Shown in pieces: positions 1-11,660 of a DNA stretch of 64,000 bases (positions are counted from its first letter, which is position 1; every line of letters starts with the position of its first letter). The notes below the pieces were generated by a model. The model was not told the DNA's origin, made no database searches, and saw only the letters and a program-made list of their open reading frames with translations. This stretch comes from Conoideocrella luteorostrata (taxonomy: Eukaryota > Ascomycota > Sordariomycetes > Hypocreales > Clavicipitaceae). The stretch is taken from positions 124,001-188,000 of the forward strand of contig JASWJB010000021.1 of the NCBI GenBank assembly GCA_032433595.1, read 5' to 3'. The position numbers were made by a program, and so were the translations under genes.

Positions 1-249
1 GCATCCAGCAAAGCGGAACAAACACGACACCCCTGGCTTTTTTGGGGTTTGAGAGACTCGAGAATTGTCGTTGCTGGTAAATAAGTCGCGGCCCAGAGAG
101 CCATCGTCGGCGGCTTTTGAGCCCCACGTTAGGCGCTCGGAAGCTCTTCTTATTTTTAAACTGTCATCAAGCTCTTGAAAGGACGGCAATTTCGACGACG
201 GTAACTGGAATGACCTTTTGGTCTGATCCTCGGGTTGTGTGTTTGACAT
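1..249 (-). CDS. 5' end of an apparently intact protein-coding gene, truncated by the window edge
   Basis: An ATG at 249-247 opens a frame of 83 codons that reaches base 1 without a stop. It begins MSNTQPEDQTKRSFQLPSSK and continues as a Ser/Lys/Arg-rich, low-complexity, probably disordered N-terminus. No domain is recognisable. Codon use is mixed and GC-balanced, unlike nearly every other frame here, which is full of TAA/TAG. That contrast is why I treat it as a real, unmutated gene start. The transcript would run leftwards out of the window, and the promoter would lie in the AT-rich DNA at 250-1000. The product is unknown. It may mark the edge between normal gene space and the RIP-affected block. 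Confidence 0.6.
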   Translation of the reverse strand, partial: MSNTQPEDQTKRSFQLPSSKLPSFQELDDSLKIRRASERLTWGSKAADDGSLGRDLFTSNDNSRVSQTPKKPGVSCLFRFAGC

Positions 250-1420
250 AAGCTCTTGTTCTTAGCCTATTATAGTGAGACGTGTCGAAGTTTAAAACGT
301 GGCAGTAACTAAGCAATGAGTTAAAAAGAAACTACGCCGTCACATATTTGGGATTTCCGCAGTTATTTATATCCGCAAGAATATTGCTATGTAAATCTAG
401 CGGCTTCCCATTTTTCTTTCCCTTCTTACAGGGAATTATCTCACGCTTTCTCGTTTAGGCAGACACATGGATGACAGCCATTCTATGGTTTCATGAGCCG
501 GCAAACCCTGAGCTTGCTTTCGTAGACTTTTTATATATTACCGCTACTAGCAGAAAGAGTCCATAAATATCTTAGACAGTAGGTAGCATGGCTATTTCTT
601 GTAGATTTAAACACTCTGTTGTATCTTAGTACAATTGAACCTTTGCCGTAATCTAACATATGAAGCGTAAGAAGTATCTCGTTTTCCAATAACTACTTCT
701 TAGCTAGATCTCTCTCAGCTATCAACTGCCAGTTTGTATCGCAAAAGCCACCTCTCGTGATAATGTATATCCATTGATCTTCGTGTATCTTTTCCCGCCA
801 TAAATCTCCAATGCCTGTTTTAATGCTGCTAGCTCGCTTTTTATCCACATGAATTATACCAAACAATTTCACTATAATCCATTAGTACCTGCCAAAGCGG
901 TGTAAACAACATATTTTAAGTTAGCAATCTAGAGGGTAGATATAAGCGACGTACAAAAAATGACGTAGTCTTGACTGTTTAGATAAATAGAATCACCACG
1001 ACTGTCTTGGTTCATTGTGAGAACTATATTACAGAGAAGTGATAGCGATTATGAGGGTAACGAGGCTTTAGAATACGACTTGTTGTTTTACTACAGTAGT
1101 TTAAAGTCGTGTGCATGTAGAGATTATAGTGGCATTTTATATCTTCTCTACTCTTACTTCAGACTACTCCGCGGATTTGTATTTCGCCATCATGCATTGC
1201 CCAGCCAGCAACGGAATAGGTGGAGTAATCTATGGTTGATCTAGTGGCTTTATCTTACAGTAGCGTGCCGCGGGATACTTTTATAGACTCACAATGGAGT
1301 AGCTGATATAGTAACTTCAAGAAAATACGATGTTTTAAATGCTAGAAAGCTATTCATTCAAATCTGTGTTTATCTATTAGTTTATGCTTCTATTTAATGT
1401 GTTAAGTTCTTTTTGATTAT
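250..1420. other. Upstream flank of the left-edge gene; no supported gene
   Basis: This is moderately AT-rich sequence with short, unconvincing ORFs that start at non-ATG codons. It should contain the promoter of the minus-strand gene at 1-249. TATA-like strings occur (for example near 529-540), but none can be assigned with confidence. Confidence 0.4.
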
Positions 1421-1479
1421 ATTTTAAAGCCTTTCATTAACCTCAAAATAGTATATTCCCCTATCCTTGCCTACCAAGA

Positions 1480-1765
1480 TGCTAGATCGCGCAAAAGGGA
1501 GCGTTATGTCAATGACTTTCTGCCCGTTCCTGCGGAATATTATAAGCTGATTTCCAACGAGAATCGCCGAAAATCTCATAAGGAATAATCGTATCTTAAA
1601 TATAACCTTTGACTGTAAATTCCCTTGTTGGTCATGGTTATTGTTAAGAATCATAAGCTTAGTGTGGCTCCTATCTACCTAATACACTCATAACAACATC
1701 CACCGTCAGAAAAACCTACTAATATTGCGTCTGGACGTGTCTTCTCCCTTCGTAGTAGTGTCTCG
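1480..1765. repeat. Direct repeat, copy 1 (partner at 3020-3310)
   Basis: About 280 bases align with 3020-3310 in the same orientation. Shared blocks include TATAATAAGCTG-like sequence, ATAACCTTTRACT...AAATTCCCTT and CATCCACC.TCAGMAAAA-like strings. Differences are mostly transitions. This copy is slightly more GC-rich than its partner. The family is unrecognised. Confidence 0.55.
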
Positions 1766-2450
1766 TTCCTTTTTAGAACCAACATGGGTTCCGATATCGG
1801 CTGCCCACTAAGTTTGCAATACTCACATGTATCGTCATCAAATAATACACTCACCAGTTTCCCAATACGTCCAAAGAATCAATCGCCGATTCACTTGAGC
1901 GAAAAATATATTTCCTAGATCCTGATTTTGTCAGAGACTACCACCTGTGAGGAACATTCAATGACCCACACGAGGCTGTAGAACTAGTGATGCACCTCAG
2001 ACCAATGGAGGAAGTCCGACAAGAGACAATAATATTAGGGCGAATCCTACATACACTTTGAGTGCTACTTTAGAAATGTATTGTCTGTTTTCCTAGTATT
2101 CTGAGTCTTCTTCACTTTTTATCATCTTTCCTAGATAAAACAACGTTAGTGAGAAAAAATATAGAGCAAGAAGGTACTCCTACTCATTATTTAGCCTCTC
2201 AGGTACAGGATAAACACTTCGGGCTGAAGCAAGAGAGGTGCTTTTTTTCACCTTTAGCTTGAAGATATTAACTAAAGCTGGCATTTATTATGGAGCAGAA
2301 TTATGCAGGAGGATCTTACAGTGTCTGCGGGGGACAAGAAGACCACTCTAATGTCTAGCCCATTTTGAGCTGGAGGGGACGCATAACCTTCCATAATAAA
2401 CCGTAAATACTATCCTTTCGCAAACAATTATAATAAGCAGTGGTTTAATT

Positions 2451-2738
2451 TCAGTGTTCTGTAAGGGAATTACGCTTTATAAAATAAATCTGCTCGGTGG
2501 ACGCAACCGATAATAGTATACTAAAGGGGTTTACACCACTGACTTCACAAGTCGACGGTAAATAACGGATAAATTTCGATTCTTCGGCATAAGCACATGC
2601 ACCATTGTCACGACTGGGGTTCTGATATAGCAGAGTGAAGGGTAAGACGTAGCAACGAGGTAGCACTCTATTATTAATGGTCTTAATCTCTAACCTCCTT
2701 CCTAAAGATTTGGTCTTTTCCTCCCTACTTAGGCTCAT
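2451..2738 (-). CDS. Hypothetical small ORF, 95 codons
   Basis: An ATG at 2738-2736 opens 95 codons, beginning MSLSREEKTKSLGRRLEIKT, and a TAA-type stop closes it. Base composition is less AT-biased than the flanks, and the N-terminal third is charged. No domain, signal peptide or membrane segment is convincing, and no intron is evident. It lies between the two copies of a direct repeat (1480 and 3020), so it may be part of a repeated element or chance. I do not recognise it. Confidence 0.2.
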   Translation of the reverse strand: MSLSREEKTKSLGRRLEIKTINNRVLPRCYVLPFTLLYQNPSRDNGACAYAEESKFIRYLPSTCEVSGVNPFSILLSVASTEQIYFIKRNSLTEH

Positions 2739-3019
2739 CGCTACCCCGCAGTGAAGAGCTTGCTAGCTGCATGATGCTCTCCTCCGATAGCCTTAGGTGT
2801 ATCCCTAGCTCTACGACCTCGTGAGGGTCATCGAAGGTGGTAGTCTCTGACAACCATGATATATCGTTAAGTTTTGTAATCAAGATGTAACAAGCAGGTA
2901 GTAATGAGCGTAACTTCTATTAGGAATGCCTAGTCTTCGCTATCTGTAACGCTGGTCTAATCACGCAACTCTTTTAACAAAGTAGTACAGTACACCTAAC
3001 TCGTCTACCACGATTTGTG

Positions 3020-3310
3020 AAAAATAAGGGAGGGTTATTTCTCTGACTCTCTGCCTATCTCTGCAATGTATAATAAGCTGTTTTCCAACCAAAACTAGTA
3101 TAAAACTATAAAGGTATGCGACAATATCATCTTGATAATAACCTTTAACTCAAAAATTCCCTTCTTCTCGAAGATTCTTATTAAGAACAAGGAACTTAGT
3201 ATAGCTGTCTTTCTATTTAAGCCCACAGCAATATCCACCATTAGCAAAACTCACTAACCTACCGTGCATCTAACGTAAAACGGTGGTCTCTCGCGCCGGC
3301 TTTCTATCAA
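3020..3310. repeat. Direct repeat, copy 2 (partner at 1480-1765)
   Basis: Second copy of the roughly 280-base direct repeat, 1.54 kb downstream and in the same orientation. It is more AT-rich than copy 1, consistent with heavier RIP. Homology appears to fade after about 3310. Confidence 0.55.
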
Positions 3311-5110
3311 GCATCCTATATTCCCATGTGCTATTACTAAGCAATATTTGTATTATGTCTCTGATTACATTAAAAGAATAAATCGTTGTATTCCACTAAT
3401 CTATCTTATAGTGCGTGTCTAATATAATACACCAGACAGTTAGAGATAATTTTAAGCAGGTAATGAAACTTATTGACTTTGTTGTTTATTGTACTTTAAT
3501 AAGATTTAGGACAGTAAGATTATAAAGTTAATGCTTATCCCAGATCCTCTAGACTTGTATTTTACCTTGATTTTGTCTATCTTAATAGTATAATAAAACG
3601 TGTGAGTTACTGCAAGATATCTCACAATTCTTCTCTCGTTAAGGAATAAAATTAATATCACTACCCCACCACCACTTTATCTGCTTTAATTTATATATGG
3701 GTTTAGTAGAAGGAGACAAGAAGCGCTCTAACTTACTCTTAATCCTATAAAGGCCGTAGTTTTAAATAATTATCTATCTAGTTTTCAAGAGAGTAATTAA
3801 TAGTTCCCCTTCTTTTATTTAACGGATTCTTTCTAGAAAGTCTTGTAACTTTACTCCTTTGTTTTTAGATAAACAAGGAAAATAAGTACTATTTTTTATA
3901 CTAAGTAGCTTTGTCCTATATTGACTTAAGACTATACTAGCGGAGTCTTTATTAATATGCCTTTCTAGGTCTTTAGGCTTAAAATGTCTAGCTTCTAATA
4001 GACCCTAAAAATAATTAAGATTGCTTTTAGGAGGAAGACTTTTATTGTTTTAATTTGTTTCTTTTATTATAAGTATAACGTGTGTTAGGTAAATAAAATA
4101 AGTAGTTATATTTAGAGAAAGCCTTTTTAGAAGCGGGATATATAGTATTTATTACATTTAGTCTTATAGCTAATATATAACAGTAAAAATGTAAATAAAG
4201 GTTTGTTTTAGTGTTCTCTAATACAATATATATACCCTATGCTCTTTATTAATGGGAGCTAGTAGCTAAATTCCCTACTATAGAGTAAGTAAGGAAGGGG
4301 TAAAGATAGTGGTGGCACTAGCTTAATATCCAGTGATAACAGCGTATAATACAGCGCAACTATGTCTAGCCGTAGTAACTCATAGTATAAGTCTCTCTTG
4401 GCAGTTTCTCAGGGATATTTAAGAGAAAAAGTTGCCTATTTGACTAACCCATAGTAATTAAATGCAAAGTTAGTAAGCTGGTTTAAAGACCTATTATATT
4501 CTAGGACGCTAAGCCTATCCACGTTACCTGCTGTGATTATTGTTCTTTGTGGTAACCTCACGCGTCTATAGTTTTATAAAGCTTTTAGCTTCTACTAAAA
4601 AGAAAAACAATAGAATAAATAGAAAATACATAAATATAAACTTAGCATACATTTTAGATGGCGCTGCTGCGTACACACGTTTAACTATGCATTCCCTGTT
4701 TTAGATATAAGCTAAGCTTTGGAATTACAAGATACTGACCTCTCCCTGAGTGAGATGTTATTTACCTCAATTTGTCTTGTCCCTAGCTAGCCTTTTAATC
4801 TTTCTATAACACCCCCCTAACCTGGTATTTCACAGTGCTTATCTATCACAACAGCCTAACGTAAAATTCCTATAGCAGTGCATAGTGCATTTTAAACCTG
4901 CATAATTAATCTATAGAAATGGATAAAGCGCCGAAGAAGGCTTACTAATTCGTAATCAACACGCGATGCTAATATATTATTAAACAATAAAAACGATAGT
5001 CCACAGAAACATAATTCAAAAAAGCCTCGAACTTTAATAGTGAACCGTTTTATAGTTAGCTTATAGCGCATAACCTAAAGCCTAATTGCTATTAACGTTC
5101 GAGATAGAGC
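3311..5110. other. AT-rich decayed sequence, no supported gene
   Basis: Dense TAG, CTA, TTAG and CTAA strings in all frames are typical of RIP-saturated DNA. I could not follow any single frame for more than about 50 codons that looked protein-like. Confidence 0.5.
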
Positions 5111-5119
5111 TAGGGCTCC

Positions 5120-6035
5120 TGTAGTTAAATATTAATGCGGCTATAGTATAACAATGTTAATAATTAGAAAAACTGCGTAAATAAAAGGTACCGCTTGTGT
5201 AGGAACCAGAAGACTTCTGCTAGGAAGGGTTATAGCAAACAGAAAAGCCTAACTAAAAGTTTAGAGTTAATAAAACATTATTAAGGCAAATGTCAACCCA
5301 CCTCTAATAATATGCTCTAGATTAACATTGTAGATAGCAAGATGCTTGCACAATAATTCATTAGTAAGGCATTAGTTAGTCTGCTCTATGAACTAACGGT
5401 AAAGGTAATCCATACCACAAGTTTAACAGAAAGAAGGATATACAATATGTAATTAGGACATTGCTGTTTAGTAATTCCTGTTAGCTAAATAAATAAACTA
5501 ATAGTACTAAGAGTTAGGAACTAAAATAGCAATAAAATTATTATAAGAATTTGCTGTGTAAGGGATAAGGCTAGAAGATCTTCTCTCTGCATTGTGTTAG
5601 ACGTAGAATAAGGGTGTCTAAGATAAGGCAACTAAGTCACTACTCCTCCTGCAGGACAGCCTCACTTTAATATAACAACGCGTAAATATCTTGCTAATAC
5701 CTTTAAAAAGGTGCTGTCTAGCTGTAGCACTTTTTAATATAATTACTCTAACTCGTGTGATAAGCTAGACACAGGTGGCGATTTAATCTAACCCTAATTA
5801 CTAATCCTCCCTTGATTATCCCGCAAATTACTTATTAGTTTTATGACTAGAAACAATGCTTAGTTTGGGGTACGCTTTATAGTAGTGTCCTTAAGATATC
5901 TATGTAACTAGCCTATACTATGCTTCTAGTTCCACTAAGCATGCAAAATTAACTTGTTGGGTGACTTAGTGTGGCTAAAGACACCACCACAGTCTCATAC
6001 TATTAATGCAGCATGAATCTTAAATCAAGGACGCT
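5120..6035 (+). repeat. Interspersed element copy A; inverted partner at 35,085-36,060
   Basis: Over about 900 bases this region aligns with the reverse complement of 35,085-36,060. Matching landmarks in order are the block around 5385 (CTAACGGT...CATACCACAAGTTT), GTTAGCTAAATAAATAAAC near 5480, AAGGGATAAGGCTAGAAGAT near 5560, ACTAAGTCAC near 5633, AATCTAACCCTAAT near 5785, ATGCTTCTAGTTCCAC near 5920, and ATTAATG.AGCATGAATCTTAAAT near 6002. Copy A has more TA dinucleotides where copy B keeps CA or TG. No transposase is readable. The element could be a non-autonomous DNA transposon or part of a larger one. Its outer ends are not resolved. Confidence 0.7.
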
Positions 6036-6949
6036 TGTGGCGGCACTGTTTAACGGTCTCTTCCGCTTCACTAATTAACTCTAAAAAATTTGTCTAGGAG
6101 GGTGGGGTTGGAATGCTTTCTGAAGTGCTAGCTAGTGGCGTGCTAGAGCCTGCTGGTGCCGGATTTTTGACTATCTGGCTTGGCTAAGGTATAGTGACTT
6201 GAATAAGGAGGATTTAGTGCACTAGGTAGTATTTTTTAATTATTAAAGTTAAGATAGCAGTTATAAAGTGGAGTACTACTATTGAGGTTAGACAACGTAG
6301 AACTGCACCTTATTATAATAGTATATATTTTGGCCCTAGGGTCACTACTATTTTTACTAGCAAGGAGGAATATTTAATGTAAAATAAATAGTTAGAGCCC
6401 GAACAATAAGAGCTTAATCTAGCGGTGTTTTGTGGGATAATAGTGTTGCAATATATATATTAGCATAATCTTATTTAGCATTATACTATATGCTTAAACC
6501 TTAAGTTCCACGATTAACTTGAGTAATATAGGTAATTGAATTAGATTAGTGGTTTTCTATAGTGAAATAGTAGTCTCTAGATATATTACTTTAGAAATTT
6601 TTAACACCTAACTACTAGTAGTCTAGCGGTGTATAAAGATAGTATAAACAAGGCTGCGTATTACTAAATAGAAACGTGTGTTAAATATATAATACCACTA
6701 GCAGTTAAAAGATAATAGATTAGACTTTAGGCTAGAGAATATCCCCAGGAAGTGGAAATAAAAAGCTAGGTTATTAAGCATAAGGACAAAAAAGGAGATA
6801 TATTATATTAGCTTAACTTAGCTACATAGCACCCTTCCGGGAGGTTACACCCTTATTTTCAAAGGTTACTAGCCTCCTATAAAGAGTTATATCCTAGTGT
6901 CTTGGACGTTAAGCAACGCTAGTGTGACCTTATGCATATACTATTGTGA
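6036..6949. other. AT-rich decayed sequence with no assignable gene
   Basis: There is a short GC-richer patch at about 6090-6180, right after element copy A. The rest is RIP-like AT-rich DNA. I see no RNA gene or coherent coding frame. Confidence 0.4.
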
Positions 6950-6950
6950 T

Positions 6951-7120
6951 TAGCTAGCGATTTTGTGGCTTACTCCTATAGGAGGTTATGGGAGTAACCT
7001 AGGGCGCTTTAACTACTCTTAATTACTTTGTGCTTTTAACTAGCGATTTTATAGCTTACTCCTATAGGAGCTCATAGGAGTAACCTAGGGCGCTTTAACT
7101 ACTTAGTTACTTTGTCTTTA
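6951..7120. repeat. Two tandem copies of an 86-bp unit containing a palindrome
   Basis: CTAGCGATTTT..GCTTACTCC recurs at 6954 and 7040. Each unit contains an inverted repeat whose second copy has exact 10-base arms, TTACTCCTAT and ATAGGAGTAA, separated by eight bases at about 7053-7083. Each unit ends CCTAGGGCGCTTTAACTACT. The family is unknown. Confidence 0.7.
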
Positions 7121-7233
7121 GGCTTAATTATAGTTACTATATTACTCCTTTCTTATAATTATTTAGTTACTAAAAGCATAAAGCTATAAAAGAGATGTAA
7201 ACAGGAATTAAGACTGTTTTTATAATAGATAAA

Positions 7234-8013
7234 GAGGTGAAAGAGGCGCTCTGTTTAGCTAAGTCTAGATAGTAATAGCTTAAACCTATCTTAAACTAGC
7301 ATATGTCTTATTATTTCACTATTTACTATAAGAATTACTTTAGCGTGTGCGAGATCTACATTACCCCTATTAAGCTTAATTACTATAAGAACTTATTTTT
7401 TTTGCTAACGGAGAGGTATATTATTTGCTGTAACAAAGCCTTTAATAAGAATTTAAGACAAAAACGCTAGATAATTTATAATAGCCTAATACGCCTGGTT
7501 TAATAGTTGTTTAGGAATAAAAAGTAAGTAAGAATCCTAATTAAGCTATTAATAACCTTATGCTTAATTACTAGTAGAGAGAATTATTTACGAATCTTAG
7601 ATTCCTTAACATCCTAAACATACTAGGAATATCCCTAACTTAGTAAAACATGCTTAGAATAGACTGCTATTAAGCGTTCTCTATGCCCACTAGAAGTAGC
7701 GATTAAGCGGCTATTATAGTCTCCCTTATAAAGCGGGGCTATTATTAAAACTAAGTGTAGCAATATAGCTATGACTTATTCTACTAGGACTTACAAGAGA
7801 AATTTTAACTACCTTAATATTAGAATAGCTTTAAAGAAATATTAAAGTATAGAAAGCAAAAAATTACTACCTAAAGAGATATTTAACTACATAGCTATTA
7901 TTAAAAAGCTACTAGAGTTACTTATAGAGCTTAGAAACACGCCTAGTGTTAGCAATAAGGATAGCATTATAATACTAAAACTATATACTAATAATAGTAC
8001 TAACATATAAGTT
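7234..8013 (+). pseudogene. RIP-degraded protein-coding ghost, family unknown
   Basis: One forward frame can be followed for about 260 codons with no frameshift, broken only by TAA/TAG. Readable stretches include YYFTIYYKNYFSVCEIYI, SRENYLRILDSL, KRSLCPLEVAIKRLL, TYSTRTYKRNFNYLNI and KLLPKEIFNYIAIIKKLLEL. The charged and hydrophobic spacing in the last stretch suggests a helical region. The stop codons fall where Gln or Trp would be natural. I do not recognise the family. Neighbours are an 86-bp tandem repeat upstream and AT-rich DNA downstream. A mobile-element protein is possible but unproved. Confidence 0.45.
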
Positions 8014-10545
8014 CTAAAAACAGATGCATAATAAACTAAGTTTATAGAAGTGCTTTTCTGTAATATAAGATAAGATACTTTAAACTAGAAACTAAATAAA
8101 AGCTATGCTATGGCATTTTAGGTAAATTCTTATTATGCTCTAAACATATAGCATTTTGTCCCTCTAAGGAAAAAAATAAAAGGTTAGAAAAATCTTAGCA
8201 GAGCAGTGAAATTAATAATTTAAATTAATTAAATTGCAAAAAAACTGAGTAATAGTAAGCATGGTTGCTTTTGCGGTGCGATTATACCGAATCTGTTCGC
8301 TGGTATAAACACTAACGATAGAATACCTCTTATTGTCGCTAAAAAAAAATGTAGCTAATAACAATCTTCTGAAACGCATTAGGGGGCGTGACAAAACAAG
8401 ACTAGCAATAGTAGACGCAATAGTTAAAGGCTTAAGGGAAAAAATGCCCTGTCTTTCTGGTTATATTTATATATTTCATGCACTAGCTATTATTACTACT
8501 CTCTGGAACAAAAAGTGAGTGCTTCTGGGGGTTCAAAATGGCTTAATTTAACTAAACGTCTGTAGCTACGCGGATATTTGTCGTAGACTCAGCGCCAACG
8601 ATCTTAGGTTAGATAAACTAGTTGTAGTTAAACTATAATACACCCTAACACTATACACATGGGCTGTTAAGCTGTATAATAACTGTAAATTATAACATAG
8701 CATTAATAAGAATAACATAATTAATTTTAACTAATGTTAAAGTATAGTAAATATCTTTATTAAAGGGGCTTGTTAGCTAGTGCTGCCCCCTTTGGAAAAC
8801 TTATCTAGAGACAACGGCATATAGCTAATAATAACCCTCTAATCCTAAATTTATGAAAGTGACTCTTTGTATGCTAAGGGAGGGTATGTAGGCAACATTA
8901 TGGGAACGAATGCACTTACTATATACAAAGAACTAGTGCATAAGAGCTTCTTGGCTAGATCTAATGGAGTAGAGTTATTAGGCTTCTTGCCTTATAAAAC
9001 AATGGCTTTTTGGTAGCTTCTAGGAGAAATAAATCCGGAAGTTTAAATTCTAGTGTAAACTTATATATAATAGGATCTACTTATTATTGGGTATAAATCT
9101 TGTAAGCACTATATAAATCTTAACCTCTCTTGTGCTAATTATTATTCTAGGTAGTAATAATATATATCCTAGATTATTCTTCTAAATTTTCCTAAAAACT
9201 AGCCTGTTTCTATAAGGTTCTTGAGTTTTTACTATTAATTCTGTCTTAATCTCCTCCTTATACATTAGAATAATAATTATTAACTTCCTTGTAATAATAT
9301 AGATTAAACCTATGGGTAAAAGAGACACTACTTTTGTTTTAATTTAGTGGTTTCTAACACCCTATTTGTTAAATTTTAGAGCCTAGATAATTAGCGTAGC
9401 TAAGTTTCGTGGAAGTTCTGTTAATTAACTTATAATTGATTGCTTAACACACTCCTATAGTGCTTTATGTGTATCTAACTAATTATAGAAATACAAGTTT
9501 TTAACAGCTTTAATTTTGTTAAACATTTACTGCGAAGCCTACTAAGCTAATTTTAAGGCCTAGTTGTTTATTTTAAAAGTATTATATCCTTCTATAATTC
9601 TAAGACTTATCTGGTTTTCGAAAGTAGGGTTTAATAAGAGGAAGTCGGTGCTGCCTGTAAGCAGCTGTGTAAATTGGGTATCTATGCAGGGCACGTTAGG
9701 CTCTTGGCTAAAAAATAATCTGGTGGTTTTAGAGGTGGAGCTATGGAGGTACTGGGTGGAGGGAGAATCCTAGGTCTTGCAATGTGTAATGGGACATGTA
9801 ATCCTTAAAACAAAGAGGGACTATACGCATTTATAGCTGCGCATTGTAAAGCTACCTCCTGGAAGCACAATATTTTAACCACATTGATCTTTGTGCTCCA
9901 AGATAAAAGGTTTATTATTATAGTTCCACGACTTAGTGACTAAAGGATAAGTAAAAGGAGTACAACCCTGACCCATTACCACATGTACTTAGTGCATATT
10001 CTTGGCTAAGTTAGCTAAGGTAGCAAATCTCGACTGCCTCTAGTGACGTCCTTTGTCTCTAGCTTCTGGCGGCTGCTATTATAGTAGTCGCATTTTGAAG
10101 ACACAAAGCAACGGTAGTATATAATTTATGTAATGTAATACTAAGCGTCTTCCTAGTATATTTATTAAGAAACTATTTAAGAAAACGAAACACTGCCTAA
10201 ACAATAGATTAGGTTAACAGTAACGCATATACTTAAGAAGTATCACGCTAACTAGCAGAGAGGACACTTACTAGAGGATTAAGTTCACGTTTACTGCCCT
10301 ATTTAACTAGGATTACTGGCCTTGAGTAGGGGGATTTTATTCATTATTTTAGCAGAGGTTAAAGGAATAAAATACTAACTGTGTTGCTTAAAGCATTTAT
10401 AAGTTAAACTTCTTGGAAAGCACTAAGGCCTAGATGTAATTCCGAGAAAGAGAGTGCTAATTAAAAATAATTACTATATATAATAAAGGACACATGCAAA
10501 GAACTAACTGTTATATTAGCTACAGGATGCATAATAGTTGTTATT
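8014..10545. other. AT-rich block with small GC patches, no firm gene
   Basis: Short ORFs at 8212-8518 overlap on both strands and look like chance. Around 9620-9780 a short frame rich in Gly/Val/Trp codons (for example VSMQGTLGSWLKNNLVV) sits in less AT-biased DNA and may be a small coding remnant. No start, stop or family can be assigned. Confidence 0.35.
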
Positions 10546-10549
10546 TATT

Positions 10550-11660
10550 GGTGTATGCCTTGGAATAACACAGATACGGGTTCGCCCTAACTAATTCGTG
10601 TTATCACGTAATCTTTATTGTGTAAGTCAAGATCTGCTAATCCACTATACTTTCTCACAGCAGCGCGCTATCTTTGAATTTAATCTGGCGTTATATCTCT
10701 AATATTATGTCGTTTAACTACAAGAGCTTAGTCTTATTCAAAAGTTATTTACTAGGCGCACTTACTAAATTCAGCATAAGCCTCTTTATTTATAGGTATT
10801 AGAACATACCCAAGCATTTAAGTGCTAGTTATGCGTGTATCTATGTCTAGATTCTTACTTAGTTGCACACAGTCTTCTAGTAATATAACTTTTGGTATTA
10901 CGAATTGCTATTAACTTTTATTAAAGCGGTACTTATCCTTATAATTAAGTATTAGTAGTATATCCTGTGTAAGCTTATAGGTGAATTTAACCCGTTAACA
11001 TTTAATTATGCTAGCATCTATGCACTCCGATATATATAAGTCTAGAAGGAATGCATAAAATGCCCTTGCTTACTAAGATAAGACTATCTCCCTTTTTTTA
11101 AAAACCCTTTTACTGAAATCTACGATAAACTCCCTGTGTTTTTTTAGGTAGTCTAAAAGCTTATTAGTAGTGAGTGGCTCTTTTAGGCAGCTAATAAAGT
11201 TTAAGCTATCTTAGACAGTGCAAGCCTTAGTCTATTTATAAGAGGATAGCAATTAACTTATAGCCCGCCTTAGGCAATATAAGAACCTATCCTTATACTC
11301 TAGCAGCTTTTCAACGGAAATTCGCATCGTAGACTAAGCAGAGGCACTAGATGGTTTTTTGCGGCCTTTAACATTATCCTGACCACTAGCTGTACCTGAG
11401 TTCTAGATCTTGGCTATATAATAGACAGTAAACCCTAGAGCTTCTATAGAGTTTATTAATAAAATATCTATATTAGGTTCTATAATAAGAGGAGTAGTAG
11501 ACTTTAAACTTAGCGCTCTAGAAGCACTTAAGGAAAGTGCTAACGATATAATAGCTAGTGTGCTAGAGTAGCTATTATTTATAGTCTATTTATTATACTT
11601 TAATCTCCCTTTAAAGTTAATTACAGAGTCTAGGATAGTATATAATAGATTACTTTCTTA
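10550..11660 (-). pseudogene. Long single-frame ghost gene, family unknown
   Basis: Reading leftwards from about 11,660, one frame stays protein-like for some 350 codons and is interrupted only by TAA/TAG. Readable parts include TPLIIEPNIDILLINSIEAL, SGQDNVKGRKKPSSAS, MRISVEKLLEYKDRFLYCLR, LLDYLKKHREFIVDFSKRVF, ARAFYAFLLDLYISECIDAS, FVIPKVILLEDCVQL and MLGYVLIPINKEAYAEF. The absence of frameshifts points to point-mutation decay. The order is an aliphatic N-terminal part, a basic Ser-rich linker, then mixed helical sequence. I cannot name the family. It is probably a multi-copy gene or element protein, because RIP acts on repeats. Confidence 0.5.

Noticed and set aside
1017..1244. 75-codon plus ORF
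   Set aside because: No ATG (first codon GTG), no domain, and composition like the AT-rich background.
8212..8518. Two overlapping ORFs of 60 codons on opposite strands
   Set aside because: Mutually exclusive, no domain, and within AT-rich DNA with no continuation.
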